From the NCBI GenBank assembly GCA_030704615.1, contig CM060733.1, positions 18,292,001 through 18,352,000 on the forward strand: DNA of 60,000 bases. The letters are read 5' to 3'. Below the pieces are notes generated by a model. That model was not told the DNA's origin. It was given only the letters and a program-made list of their open reading frames with translations, and ran no database searches. Below, piece by piece: positions 46,270 through 57,321 of the stretch (its first letter is position 1; every line of letters begins with the position of its first letter). Both the position numbers and the translations under genes were made by a program. This stretch comes from Takakia lepidozioides. Taxonomy: Eukaryota; Streptophyta; Takakiopsida; Takakiales; Takakiaceae.

Positions 46270-47598
46270 AGAACAAAAAGCAAAATATGTGAGCACTTGA
46301 AGACTACACTGACCTTAGGGACTCTCTTGTTGCCATGCTCCAAAAGATGGGAGCTGTTGGGCAACCACTAGTAATATCCACTGTACAACCTATACTTCGT
46401 GGTATGGTTGAATCAATTGCTCTTGATGTGCTCCGCAACACACGTGGTGGCTTCAAAATCACATGTGAATGGACACGCCAATTTATGAACAATTACATGA
46501 ATTGGACATTTAGAATTGGAACTACCGCTGCTAGCAAACTTCCAATGGATTGGATGGAGCAAGGGCGCTTCGTGGCTTATCGCATTGCCTATCTAGCAAA
46601 AACATACAACAATCCTCTTTCTGTGGTTGTAAATAGCAACCAAACAGGGATTCACTTGATATCTACAGCAAGGGAACGCACATGGGAGAGTAAGGGCACC
46701 AAACACATCCAAGTATTGGGTATAGAACACAAGAGACAAGTTACAATAGTGGTATCTTCAACTGCAGACGAAGTTCTACTTCCTCTTCAAGTGGTTTTTA
46801 TAGTAACTACACAGCGGACATTACCACCAAACAACCGAGGGAGAGCAAAATGCATTGCAGATAGATGGGATCTTACATACAATGAAAACCATTGGTCCAA
46901 TCTACAAACCACACAACAATTTGTGCAGAAAATATGGTGACCTATCTCAAAAGCCAATTCTACAGTTGGGGCTACAAAAGCAAAAAAAAATGGTGTGGTT
47001 AATAGACTGATGGTCAGTTCACAAAAGCAAAGATTTTTAAGATTGGATGAAAGAAAAACATTCAAACATTCTGGTAATTTTTGTACTGGCTAATTGTACA
47101 AGTGCATTGCAACCAGCTGATGTGATTCTACAACATCCGCTGAAACGTGCATTCAAAATGGCATTCAATACTTGGACCACCGGAATGATCAAAGAGCAAA
47201 TTGAAGGTAGAGATCCAAGTGTGGATTTCAGAATGAGTAATCTGAAACCTTACATTTGTGAGTGGCTACATCAAGCATGGACAGAAGTGAAAGCAATGAG
47301 ATCTATGATTGTGAAAGGATGGGAGAAAACAGGACTTACAAGGGCTTAGGAGATTGAGTTTCAACTTGCTGCAATGGAGGCAAATACAACAACTACGATG
47401 TTTACAGCAGTCCCGATATTAAAGAAACCACATAAATCGATGTGGAATCTGATCTGACAGACGAAACTTCAACATTGTCTACAAGAAACACGAGTTACAA
47501 CTTCAGATTCAACCCAACCATCTTCAACCCAACCATCTTCAAGTACAAATGTTGGAAGATCGAAGCTACGAGACTTAGCTAGAAAACGGAAGACATAG
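46270..47598 (+). pseudogene. Pogo/Tigger-like transposase relic, 3' piece
   Basis: Frames continue from the 5' piece at 34535. The first long block (46335-46940) holds ITCEWTRQFMN and NSNQTGIHL; the usual NADQTG has its catalytic Asp replaced by Asn. A later block has DWMKEKHSN and TSALQPADVILQHPLKRAFK (47047-47349), typical of DDE_1/CENP-B-like transposases, and a serine-rich tail ends at a stop at 47598. Several stops interrupt it. It is a dead cut-and-paste transposon and the target of copy 1. Confidence 0.8.
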
Positions 47599-47792
47599 AT
47601 AGATTGCATGTATGAAGACAGACAACAAACAACACCACATATGTACTATTGCTGGTGGATTAGACCACCAAGATATTGTATCTTCTTGAAAGCCATCAGA
47701 TATTCCATTTCATTTCCGTTCTGCCTGATGATTACTTGAAGCTGATTCACTACACCGTTTGGGGGGGTTAGCCGGGGCGTCGCTATTCGCTT
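47599..47792. other. Flank between transposase relic and copy 2
   Basis: About 190 bp without coding signal. It ends CGCTATTCGCTT, the target sequence at the 3' end of copy 2. Confidence 0.5.
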
Positions 47793-48076
47793 TGTCGTGC
47801 ACCTAAGCATCGTGCCACAACATACATCGCTGTCCACCATACATTCTAAGCACACAATCCTAGAAAGCTATGCCACAATGATAATGAAAATGAACACAAG
47901 GGAAACACTCCACTCATGAATCCACTCAATCACATAAACTAAGTCAAGCCAAGGGCACCCTTGCTAAGGGAATCCACCCTACAAAGCCCTCAACACACTC
48001 CCTCTCAATACCTAGAGCTATGGAGGTGAGAGAGGCTCATGGAGGCTCAACTACAAGAAGATGAGCCCTCCTCAAC
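47793..48076 (-). mobile_element. DNMT-gypsy copy 2, 3' end (B2 and partial A)
   Basis: Reverse-strand B2 (47793-47878, 86 bp) is followed by the last 198 bp of an A repeat (47879-48076), cut by Gypsy-C. B2 differs at one visible base from B1 of the same copy at 55365-55450. The B/A border is at the same place as in copy 1. Confidence 0.85.
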
Positions 48077-48802
48077 TGTCGCGGCCCTTTGCCTTGAGGG
48101 CAGGGGGTCGGGACCCATGAGGGGCTGCCCCTATGGTGGGGGCAGCGGCAGCGATAGGTATGGGGGGCTGAAGCACCCTTGAGTGCCCAAGGCACTCAAG
48201 GAGGCGGAGGCGCTCACTAGGTGGAGCCCCGCACACCGGGTTGCGGTGGGGGTGGCTCCACAAGGGATGGTGGTAGCTTAGCGGGACTTAGTGGGGGTGG
48301 CATAGGACTCACCATGGGGGCGGAGACCTCGTGGTGGGAGTCGTGGGGAGTCTTGGGACTCATCACGGTCCATAGGGGCCGTGGTGAGTGGGCCAAGACT
48401 CACCGCGACTCATCACCGGGAGTCGAGGGTTTTCGTGGTGGTTCGCCATAAAATGGCATGGCTGGTTGTGAAACCCCCGCGGACAGCTACAGAAGTATAT
48501 ACAGGGAGTAGTAACCTCGAGAACGGTGCAAGCCCGTTGGTGACCAAAAACTAGTGAGTAAGCGAGGGAGCCGGAAAGCGACCAAAGAGTGGGGAGCTGT
48601 TCCGGACTGCCAACTACCAAAGGGAATTCCCGCTGGTTCCAAATCGGTGGAGGGTTCTTTGGGAGTTCAAAGGGGGACCGTTATGCCCCGGTGAGCAGCC
48701 GAAGCTCCAAGTTGGTTCGGCGGCCAGGTTGGGAGTTAGGCGCGCGCATCAAGCTAGCAACTATGACCTGAAGGGGAGCTTACCGAAGTGAGGTGCGCGA
48801 CA
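48077..48802 (+). repeat. Gypsy-C 5' LTR
   Basis: 726 bp, ends TGTCGCG and CGCGACA. The TATA-like box reads TATATACAGGG here and TATATATAGGG in the 3' LTR, so this promoter copy may be weakened. Confidence 0.94.
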
Positions 48803-48804
48803 CT

Positions 48805-48817
48805 TGGTATCAGAGCC
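48805..48817 (+). promoter_or_regulatory. Gypsy-C primer binding site
   Basis: TGGTATCAGAGCC, complementary to the 3' end of initiator tRNA-Met, two bases after the LTR. Confidence 0.92.
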
Positions 48818-48857
48818 TAGAGTTCAGTACGTGATCGTCCTTGGGATTGGCCTCATC

Positions 48858-51800
48858 ATGGGGTCAGGCAAGCCAAAGCGAAAGCGGAACGGCCCAAAAG
48901 ATGATGATCCTGGTGAGCCCGATGGGGGCGACGTGTCAACGAGGCGGCCGTTTGAGGAAGCGATGCATGTCTCCGAAAATGAGGCCGCTCAAGAGCGGGA
49001 GGAATCGGAGGAGTCGGAGCCCAAGGAATCCCTGAGAGCTCCGACCGACCAACAGATGCCTCCCATGCCGGCAGCCTTTTGGGAAGGGTTGTTGGCGCAA
49101 TTTGGCAGGACGTTGAAAGACGTGTTGAAGGCGGCTAATGCCACTTCCACTAAGGCAAAATTTAAGGTGAAGCCTAAGGAACCCGGCACCTTCGAGGGCG
49201 TCCGAAATCGGAAGGCACTCAACACCTGGCTCCTGGAGCTAGAGCAGTACTTCCGGGCGGCCAAGTTGAGTGACGAGGACCGGGTGGAAGTGGCTCCCAC
49301 CTATTTGAGGGGCTATGCTCAACAATGGTGGCAGAAACGCCTTCACGACCGAGGTCCAAGCCCAGAAACCTTGAATTGGAGTGGGTTCAAGGAATTGATG
49401 AAAAGGCAGTTTGTGCCCCTCAACGCGTCCTGGCTTGCCCGGGACAAGATGAGGAATTTGAAGCAAACAGATGACATTCGGGGATATGTCCATGCTTTCA
49501 ATGTGTTGTTGCTCGAAGTCGCGGACATGGCAGAACCAGAAATGGTCTTCAACTTTGTGGCGGGACTGGCCCCATGGGCTAGGCGGAAGTTGGAGGAGAA
49601 GCCACCTAAGACTTTGAACGAGGCAATTGAGAGGGCTGAATGTTTCTTGGATGTCCCTAGGGGTGAAAGACAAGGCCGTACGGAGCTGAACCACAAGAAG
49701 ACCCGGCGGGAAGGTGACGCCTTCCGACCGGAAAAGAAGTGGGATAGGCCACGCGGCGACAATGGCACGTGGAAATCGAAGGGAGGGCCTTCACAAGTCA
49801 AGGCGGCACCCGGTGCTTCAAAAGGAAAAGCGGGTGGAGCGGCCTATGGCGGACAGAAGGCGACCTTTGATGGATTGTGTTTCAATTGCGGGGAGCCCAG
49901 GCAAATGGCCAAGAAGTGCACGAAGCCCCGGCAATTGAACATGACTCGGGCGACCACAGAGCTGTCGGAAGATACCATCAGTCGCTTGGTGGAAGCGGTG
50001 GTCGCCAGGACTTGCAAGGTAGGCAAATTTTCTTGTGAAATGTATCAGGAAACTGGCGCCTTACGTAAAGGGAGTCAGTTATTGTTCGTGGATGGGATAA
50101 TATCCGGAACTAACGTGTCATTGTTGGTGGACACAGGAGCGTCGCACTCCTTCATGACACCGGCAACGGCACAAAAACTGGGACTCCCGACAAGTGACGT
50201 GGGGGCCTCTATTGAGGTGCGTTCTGCCAAAGGAGAACCGCAATTGGCGACGAGGTTGGCGTTCGATGTCCCTCTTCAACTGGGGAAATGGGAAGGACGT
50301 GAGAACTTCACCATTTGCGAGATCGATGGAGTGGATCTCATTTTGGGGATGACCTTTTTGAGCAAATCCGGAGCGGTCATAGATGACCGCAAAAGAGTAG
50401 TCACACTACCATGTGGGGATGGTGGCAAAGTCTTACGAGTATTAGAAACGCCCAAACCCGTGGGAGGACGAATAAACCTTCTGTCAGCAAGGGAGTGGGT
50501 CGTGGAAGAGGCACATGAGCCCCAGTTTTTGCTTTACATTAGAGAAGTGAAGGGAGAAGGCGATGGGGAGCCGAGCCCAGATTGGATCAAGGGGATTTTG
50601 GAGAGATACCAGGATGTGATGCCGGAGGATTTACCAAGCGGCTTGCCACCGCGAAGAGGAGTTGACCACAAGATTGAGGTGATACCGGGATCGGAACCAC
50701 CTGCCAAGGCGCCCTACCGGTTGAGCCACAGAGAGTTGGTCGAGCTGAAGACTCAGCTCAAAGATCTAATGTCAAAGGGGTACATCTGGCCGAGTAAGTC
50801 ACCTTACGGAGCCCCGGTGCTATTCGCAGACAAGAAAGATGGGACGCTGCGGATGTGTGTCGATTACAGGGCTTTGAATAAGGTGACTATCAAAAACCGG
50901 TATCCTTTGTCAAGGATCGACGACCTTTTCGATCGGTTGGCAGGAGCAAAGTATTTCAGCCGGATTGATCTGCGCTCCGGCTATCATCAAATTCGAGTGG
51001 CGGAAGGAGATGAGGAGAAGACCGCGTGCATGACAAGGTATGGTTCATATGAGTTCTTGGTGATGCCTTTTGGGCTCACCAATGCACCCGCGACATTTAG
51101 CACGCTGATGAACAGCCTTTTCCAGGAGTGGTTGGATGACTTTGTGATCGTGTACATCGACGACATCTTGGTGTATTCAAAAACAAAGGAGGAGCACCTG
51201 AAGCACCTCAAAAGGGTGTTCCAGAAATTGTGGGAAGAGAAGCTGTATGCCAAAGCTTCAAAGTGCGAATTCGGGGTCACAAAAGTGGAGTTCCTGGGGC
51301 ATGTGATTACACAGGATGGGATCAAAATGGATGACAGAAAGGTGAGGGCGATCTTGGACTGGGAGCCTCCGACTTCGGTCCCGGGAGTGCGATCCTTCCT
51401 AGGACTCGCCTCCTATTACCGGAAGTATGTGAGAAATTTCGCCAAGATCGCGGGGCCGTTGTCAGACCTTCTGCGTAAATCCAAAGTTTGGATATGGAAC
51501 ACCTTGTGTGGCCAAGCTTTTGCTGAATTGAAGCAGCGGATGGCGGAAGCTCCAGTCTAAAATCCCGGAGTTCGATCGGCCGTTCGAGATTCATACAGAT
51601 GCGTCGGACTTTGCGATTGGGGGTGTACTGATGCAAGATGGACGTCCAGTGGCTTACGAAAGTAAGAAACTGAACGAAGTGGAGCGACGGTGGCCGACGC
51701 ACGAGAAAGAGATGAAGGCGGTGGTGCACTGTCTTGAGCTTTGGCGCCACTATGTTGGTTCCAACCCAGTGAAGGTGTTCACGGACAATGTTACGGTGAA

Positions 51801-53418
51801 GTATTTTGCCACGCAGCCCAAGTTGTCCCCAAAACAACTTAGGTGGCAAGATACTTTGGCGGTGTTTGACGTGGATATCCAATACAAACCGGGACGTGAC
51901 AATGTGGTGGCCGATGTTTTAAGTAGAAAGCAGCAGCTCCTGTTGGTGTACAGGGGCGAGACGGCGTTCCAAAGGAAGATCCGGAAGGCTTGCCAGAAGG
52001 ATGAGCTGGCGAAGTCCGTGATGCAGGACTTGAGGAGGGGGGTTAAATCGCAATTCCACTTGCAAAATGGACTGCTCCGGTACAAGCAAAAGCGTCTCTA
52101 CGTGCCGAAGGGAGGGATCAGAGATAGTCTCTTGAGAGAATGTCATGATAGCGCGCTTGCGGGCCACGGCGGAGCTAAGCGCACTGCGGCACTCTTGAAG
52201 AAAGAGTATTTCTGGCCCAAACTGAGGGAGGAGGCAGAGGAGTATGTCAAGACATGCACCACATGCCAACAAAACCGGAGCGAGTACAAAAAGCAAGCGG
52301 GGCTGTTACAACCCTTGCCGATTCCAGAGGGGACTTGGGAAAGCGTCTCGATGGATTTCATGACTGTTATGCCGCTGTCAAAAGGATTCGATGCAATCAT
52401 GGTGGTGGTGGATAGGTTCAGTAAAATGGGCCATTTCATCCCCACCAAGGAGACGGCAACGGCGCAAGAGACAGGGCAACTTTACTTCGCCCACGTCTTA
52501 AAACATCATGGAGTCCCGAAGGATATTGTCTCGGACCGCGATCCAAAGTTTACGAGTAAATTTTGGAGGACACTTTGGAAGAAGATGGGGACGAGGTTGA
52601 AGATGAGCACCGCCTTCCGACCTACGACCGACGGCCAAACGGAAAGAGTGAATTCCGTAGTGAAGCAGATCTTGCGGAATTACGTGTCGGCAGACCAATC
52701 AGACTGGGTGGAACACTTAGACGCGGTAGAGTTCTGTTATAATAACACAGAACACTCCACAACGGGAGTTTCCCCTTTCGTATTGGTCTATGGAAAAGCA
52801 CCTCTGGTGCCAACAAGTTGGGCCGCCCAGGACGTTGAGGAACCGGCAGTAGCGGCGGTACTGGAAGAACGCGAGCGTTTGTTGAAGCTCGCAAAATACA
52901 ACATTGCCAAAGCGAGGAAACGGTATGAAAGGCAGGCGAATCGGAAGCGGAGGGAAGTTAAGTTTGAGACAGGCACGGAGGTCTCGTTGAACATCAAGAA
53001 TTTCCGACTACCTCCGGAAGTGAGTCCAAAATTTGTACCTCCGTATGCGGGACCCTTTCGCATCCGGAAGGTTATGAATGAGGATGTGTATGAATTGGAG
53101 CTGCCGGCAAACAGCAAGGTGCATCCAGTATTTCACGTCTCCCTTTTGAAGCCTTACTTCAAAGATGAAGCGCGTCCGAATCGGCATCAAGTGTTGCGTC
53201 CGCCACCTGTGTTGTTGGATCATGAAAATGAACCTGAGTACGAGGTGGAGGCAGTACTTAAGTCGAGGAGGTTCAAGAACCAAGAAACGGAGTATCTCGT
53301 CAAATGGAAAGGCTATCATCATGTGGAGGCATCTTGGGTGCGTGCCTCAGAAATGGGAAACGCATCCGAGGCGGTTGCAGTTTTCGAAGGGCGACCTCAA
53401 AAGCGGAAGAAGCGTTGA
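48858..53418 (+). pseudogene. Gypsy-C gag-pol, single two-base deletion
   Basis: The gag-pol frame runs from ATG 48858 to 51560 and, after a two-base deletion near 51556 (GTCTAAAAT against GTCTTGAAAAT in Gypsy-A), from there to the stop at 53418. Domains in order are gag, CCHC, protease (VDTGAS), RT (YIDD), RNase H (HTDAS), integrase (H2C2, DDE) and chromodomain (EYEVEAVLKSRRF and YLVKWKGYH). The deletion lies between RT and RNase H. The zinc knuckle reads [14 protein letters not shown], so its zinc-binding His is lost. It is the best reference copy of the family in the window. Confidence 0.94.
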
Positions 53419-54316
53419 TGGGGACATCAACCTTGGAGCGTGGGGGAGGAAATGCATGCTTAGCCCGGCTTAGCTAGCTCAGGAATCCGATTGCAAAAAC
53501 TTGTATTGTACAAAAAATTGTTATAAAGGAAATGGGTTCCAAATGTTGTGTGTCCTATTTTGTTTGGAATGGTGATGCATGGTGTGGTTGGCTAGTGTGT
53601 AGAATGCATGCTAGCTTACAAAAGTGGGAGAGGTAAATTGGGTTAGTCGTGTGTTTGCGCAGTGCCGAAATCGGGTGACTCCCATCCAAAGGGCAAGGAA
53701 ACATGCGCCTTCTTTGGGTGCTAGTGCGCACCTGGCGCGTGCGCGTACTATAACTGCGCTACCGAGGTGGTTGCCTTGTAGTGCGGGCTAACGCGGAAGC
53801 TATGTGCTTCCGTTCACGTACTATAATCGTGTAGCCTCGGGACGAAGTCGTAGTGCGACTTCGACGTGTTCCCGTACCTCAGGCCAACATTCCAAGACGG
53901 ACCCAATTGTAGTGATTGGGGCGCACGGTTGGTTCAAGGTTATCTTCCTAGTCAAAGGGGGTTCGAGGTGAACCCTTGCGCAAAGTGATGCCAAAAGCGG
54001 CATCAGGAGCGATCGCAAGCAATGTTGTTGCAGTAAGGCGATTCGATCCTCGGGGAGGATCGTTCCTTGACCTTGAAGAAGGCCAAGAAGAGTGCACTGG
54101 GAAGAGCTTGAGAGGCTCCACCCCTAGCCGGGACTTGGAGGAAGTCGGCCAAACTAGCTAGTGGAGAGTAGAGTCAAGTGTGGGGTTTGGTTCTTTGCCA
54201 TGGGACGCCAAGGTACAGAAACAAACTCCTTGATGTGGGACGCCACAACTTGGATGTTCATTTCTATAAAATGGACAAGTCGATGAGGACATCGACTCCC
54301 TGTTGGTAGGGGTGTG
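53419..54316 (+). other. Gypsy-C 3' noncoding region with polypurine tract
   Basis: Homologous to 4893-5798 of Gypsy-A, without coding signal. GGTAGGGGTG precedes the LTR. Confidence 0.75.
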
Positions 54317-55042
54317 TGTCGCGGCCCTTTGCCTTGAGGGTAGGGGGTCAGGACACATGAGGGGCTGCCCTTGTGGTGGGGGCAGCGGCAGCGATAGGTA
54401 TGGGGGGCTGAAGCACCCTTGAGTGCCCAAGGCACTCAAGGAGGCGGAGGCGCTCACTAGGTGGAGCCCCGCACACCGGGTTGCGGTGGGGGTGGCTCCA
54501 CAAGGGATGGTGGTAGCTTAGCGGGACTTAGTGGGGGTGGCATAGGACTCACCATGGGGGCGGAGACCTCGTGGTGGGAGTCGTGGGGAGTCTTGGGACT
54601 CATCACTGTCCATAGGGGCCGTGGTGAGTGGGCCAAGACTCACCGCGACTCATCACCGGGAGTCGAGGGTTTTCGTGGTGGTTCGCCATAAAATGGCATG
54701 GCTGGTCGTGAAACCCCCGCGGACAGCTACAGACGTATATATAGGGAGTAGTAACCCCGAGAACGGTGCAAGCCCGTTGGTGACCAAAAACTAATGAGTA
54801 AGCGAGCGAGCCGGAAAGCGACCAAAGAGTGGGGAGCTGTTCCGGACTGCCAACTACCAAAGGGAATTCCCGCTGGTTCCAAATCGGTGGAGGGTTCTTT
54901 GGGAGTTCAAAGGGGGACCGTTATGCCCCAGTGAGCAGCCGAAGCTCCAAGTTGGTCCGGCGGCCAGGTTGGGAGTTAGGCGCGCGCATCAAGCTAGCAA
55001 CTATGACCTGAAGGGGAGCTTACCGAAGTGAGGTGCGCGACA
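54317..55042 (+). repeat. Gypsy-C 3' LTR
   Basis: 726 bp, roughly 14 visible differences from the 5' LTR. This suggests an older insertion than DNMT-gypsy copy 1. Confidence 0.94.
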
Positions 55043-55043
55043 A

Positions 55044-55362
55044 TGATAATAATGAACACAAGGGAAACACTCCACTCATGAATCCACTCAATCACATAAA
55101 CTAAGTCAAGCCAAGGGCACCCTTGCTAAGGGAATCCACCCTACAAAGCCCTCAACACACTCCCTCTCAATACCTAGAGCTATGGAGGTGAGAGAGGCTC
55201 ATGGAGGCTCAACTACAAGAAGATGAGCCCTCTTCAACACTCACAAGGGGAAAACCCATCCCCATGTCCCAAATGAGGTTTGACATCTCACTTGGCATAT
55301 GAGACCAATCCTAGTTAACTAGAAGTAGTTAATTCTAGTTAACCATGACTAAAACCATGACA
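55044..55362 (-). repeat. Terminal repeat A2 of copy 2
   Basis: Complete A repeat, 319 bp. Its first 200 bp on the + strand (from 55044) are nearly identical to 47879-48076 left of Gypsy-C. Confidence 0.88.
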
Positions 55363-55364
55363 GC

Positions 55365-55450
55365 TGTCGTGCACCTAAGCATCGTGCCACAACATACATC
55401 GTTGTCCACCATACATTCTAAGCACACAATCCTAGAAAGCTATGCCACAA
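55365..55450 (-). repeat. Terminal repeat B1 of copy 2
   Basis: 86 bp like B of copy 1 in length and ends, clearly diverged in the middle. It abuts the polypurine tract on one side and, across GC, A2 on the other. Confidence 0.9.
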
Positions 55451-55707
55451 TCGCCCCCCTAGCTGGTGATTAGGACCCTCTAACACCGGATAGCTGACAA
55501 GTATCCATCTCAATAAGATCATCGCTTGGTCTTCAATTGCACATGTCCCAAATTTTTTAAGTATATGGATCAAGAGCCCAGGTGCAACGAGAGCCCCATC
55601 GTTAATCGCCTATTTGCAATCCATGATCTTCAATTGAGTATCCATGGCATTGAGCTCCTACCAACTAGACCTTGGATCGCTTGGCAACTCCACCATTGTC
55701 ATGCCCA

Positions 55708-56085
55708 CTACCTATGTCCAAGGCATTGTGGACACAACCATTTTCCACTAGGAACCTCTTCAAGTGGCGGTGTCAAGCATCCCATGTGCCACCCCCTTGA
55801 GCATTTGTCACACACCAACATGGTTGCGGCACCACCAGCATGCCCACATAGCATGCAACACAACCCTATAAGTACCACTGCAAGGTTGGGATCTATCCTC
55901 CCAACCACATGTGGAAGATGATATGGTGCACAATTGCGCACATGGTCCTTCCATACCATGCCATCTCGACCCTCCAAAATCAACACTCTTGAAGGCAACA
56001 CCTCCCGGACCCTTAGAATCACACGTCCTACTGTAACATCCAAAGTCGTAGGTGTGTTGTCTACTGCATATATACATAGTCCCCA
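55708..56085 (-). CDS. PHD finger module of copy 2, -1 frame
   Basis: Same module as 45126-45488: RVILRVREVLPS, then CMLC, VCDKC, GWHMGC and LCPQC. It ends at a stop at 55708. The module lies in the -1 frame relative to the integrase ORF just upstream, as in copy 1. Confidence 0.85.
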   Translation of the reverse strand, partial: WGLCIYAVDNTPTTLDVTVGRVILRVREVLPSRVLILEGRDGMVWKDHVRNCAPYHLPHVVGRIDPNLAVVLIGLCCMLCGHAGGAATMLVCDKCSRGWHMGCLTPPLEEVPSGKWLCPQCLGHR

Positions 56086-56992
56086 GGGTGGAAACGCCAA
56101 ACACCTGGCTGATACCCCCCTCCACGTATAGTGGCATACCTCAATGTGTCTCGGTGTTGGGCAATAGCAAGGTTCTCAAAAGCCATAGGCATGACTCTCT
56201 TGAACAACTCAGCCCGCTGGGCACATGCTTGTGTCCACACATCCAGATCATCAAGATTGAGGACTACTGCAGTCTCCCTGCGAATAGATGCAGGCAAATC
56301 TGGCTCTCGGCCAAAGATAAGGAAATAAGGTGAGAACGAGGCAAGTGATGCTTGTTTGCTAAACCTGTAGCCCATGACCAACCAATGTAGCTGAAGGTCC
56401 CAATCTCCTAAGTGTCCCTTCTGCAAGCCATACTTGCGCAAGCCTCGCTTGACTGTTTGTACAACCCTCTCTGCCAGGCCATCAGCCTCGGGATGATCCC
56501 GAGAAGTAGTGCAGTGATCTATCAAGGCTTGCTCACACAAAGCCTGCAACTCCCCCAAGAATTCTCTCCCCTGGTCCGTGAGTACCTCGGCTGGAGCACC
56601 AAATTGACTAAGTACTCGATCTAAGAATGCATACGCAGCCCCCTCACTTGTCTTGTCAGACAATGCCACCAGTTCAATCCACTTGGAGAAATGTTCCACC
56701 ATCACCAGCACATACTTGTTATGGCGAATCGTTAGTGGCAATGGGCCTGCGAAGTCAAGACTCCAACGATAACCCAAACCCATAATGGGTAAAGGATGTA
56801 ATTGTGGAGTACGCGCATTGAAAAAAAACCCCCACTCTATCACACACCATGCACATTGCCACTAACTGTTACACATCCGTGTGCACGCCCCGCCACCAGT
56901 ACCGTCCTTGCAGCAAATTATGAGTGCGCCGCACCCCAAAATGTCTCAACTCCTCATAGGCATGGCGTACCAATCGCGCTCGTTGTCTTGGC
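56061..56992 (-). pseudogene. DDE integrase of copy 2, truncated
   Basis: An open frame from 56843 covers the complete DDE core (SLDFAGPLP, VLTDQGREFLGE, HPEADGLAERV) to a stop at 56061. The zinc finger part upstream (56850-56992) is out of frame and is cut by copy 3 at 56992. Confidence 0.88.
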
Positions 56993-57309
56993 TGTCAAGT
57001 TATTTTACCACTAGTGTGAAGTTAGCTAAGAAATAGCTAGCTTTTATATATTGACATTTGGGATTGACCCAAGTGTCAATCCAGGGGCCAATACATGTTT
57101 GGGCACCTGGCGTTGTTATCTTCACGGCAGATCGCGGTGGGCTCATCTTTCTCGAGTTGAGCCTCACCGCGTCTAGCTATGGCGCCGTAGTGTGGATTCC
57201 CCATGGCGTGGGGTGCACTTGGCTCGACTTAATATATGAGTGATGTTTTCATGTGCAAGTGTGTCAGTTTGAGAGAGCTTGTATGCTTGTATCATTCCTT
57301 TCCTTATCA
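56993..57309 (+). repeat. Terminal repeat A1 of copy 3
   Basis: 317 bp, TGTCAAG to TTATCA, diverged from copy 1. It keeps the hairpins: TTGACATTTGGG with CCCAAGTGTCAA, and the stem CGCGGTGGGCTCA with TGAGCCTCACCGCG around the loop 57145-57157. Confidence 0.88.
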
Positions 57310-57321
57310 CTCGAGAAAGAT
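57309..57321 (+). promoter_or_regulatory. Self-complementary primer site of copy 3
   Basis: ACTCGAGAAAGAT is the exact reverse complement of the loop ATCTTTCTCGAGT at 57145-57157. Copy 1 has G and C where copy 3 has A and T, so the pairing is kept by a compensating change. Confidence 0.75.

Larger units (their letters stand above)
48077..55042 (+). mobile_element. Gypsy-C, nearly intact chromovirus inside DNMT-gypsy copy 2
   Basis: A 6966-bp element with two 726-bp LTRs (about 98% alike by eye), tRNA-Met primer site, gag-pol, a 0.9-kb 3' noncoding region and polypurine tract. Flanking bases are TCAAC on the left and ATGAT on the right, so there is no target duplication. The left flank is a partial A repeat of copy 2 and the right flank restarts the complete A repeat, implying recombination after or during insertion. 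Confidence 0.94.
55044..56992 (-). mobile_element. DNMT-gypsy copy 2, integrase to A2 part
   Basis: Reading from the right on the minus strand: integrase, PHD finger, 3' noncoding, polypurine tract (55464-55451), B1 (55450-55365), GC, complete A2 (55362-55044). The rest of the element is cut off at 56992 by copy 3. The A repeat (319 bp) is much diverged from copy 1 but keeps the TGTCA start, TTATCA end and the GGCTCA / TGAGCC hairpin. Confidence 0.88.
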
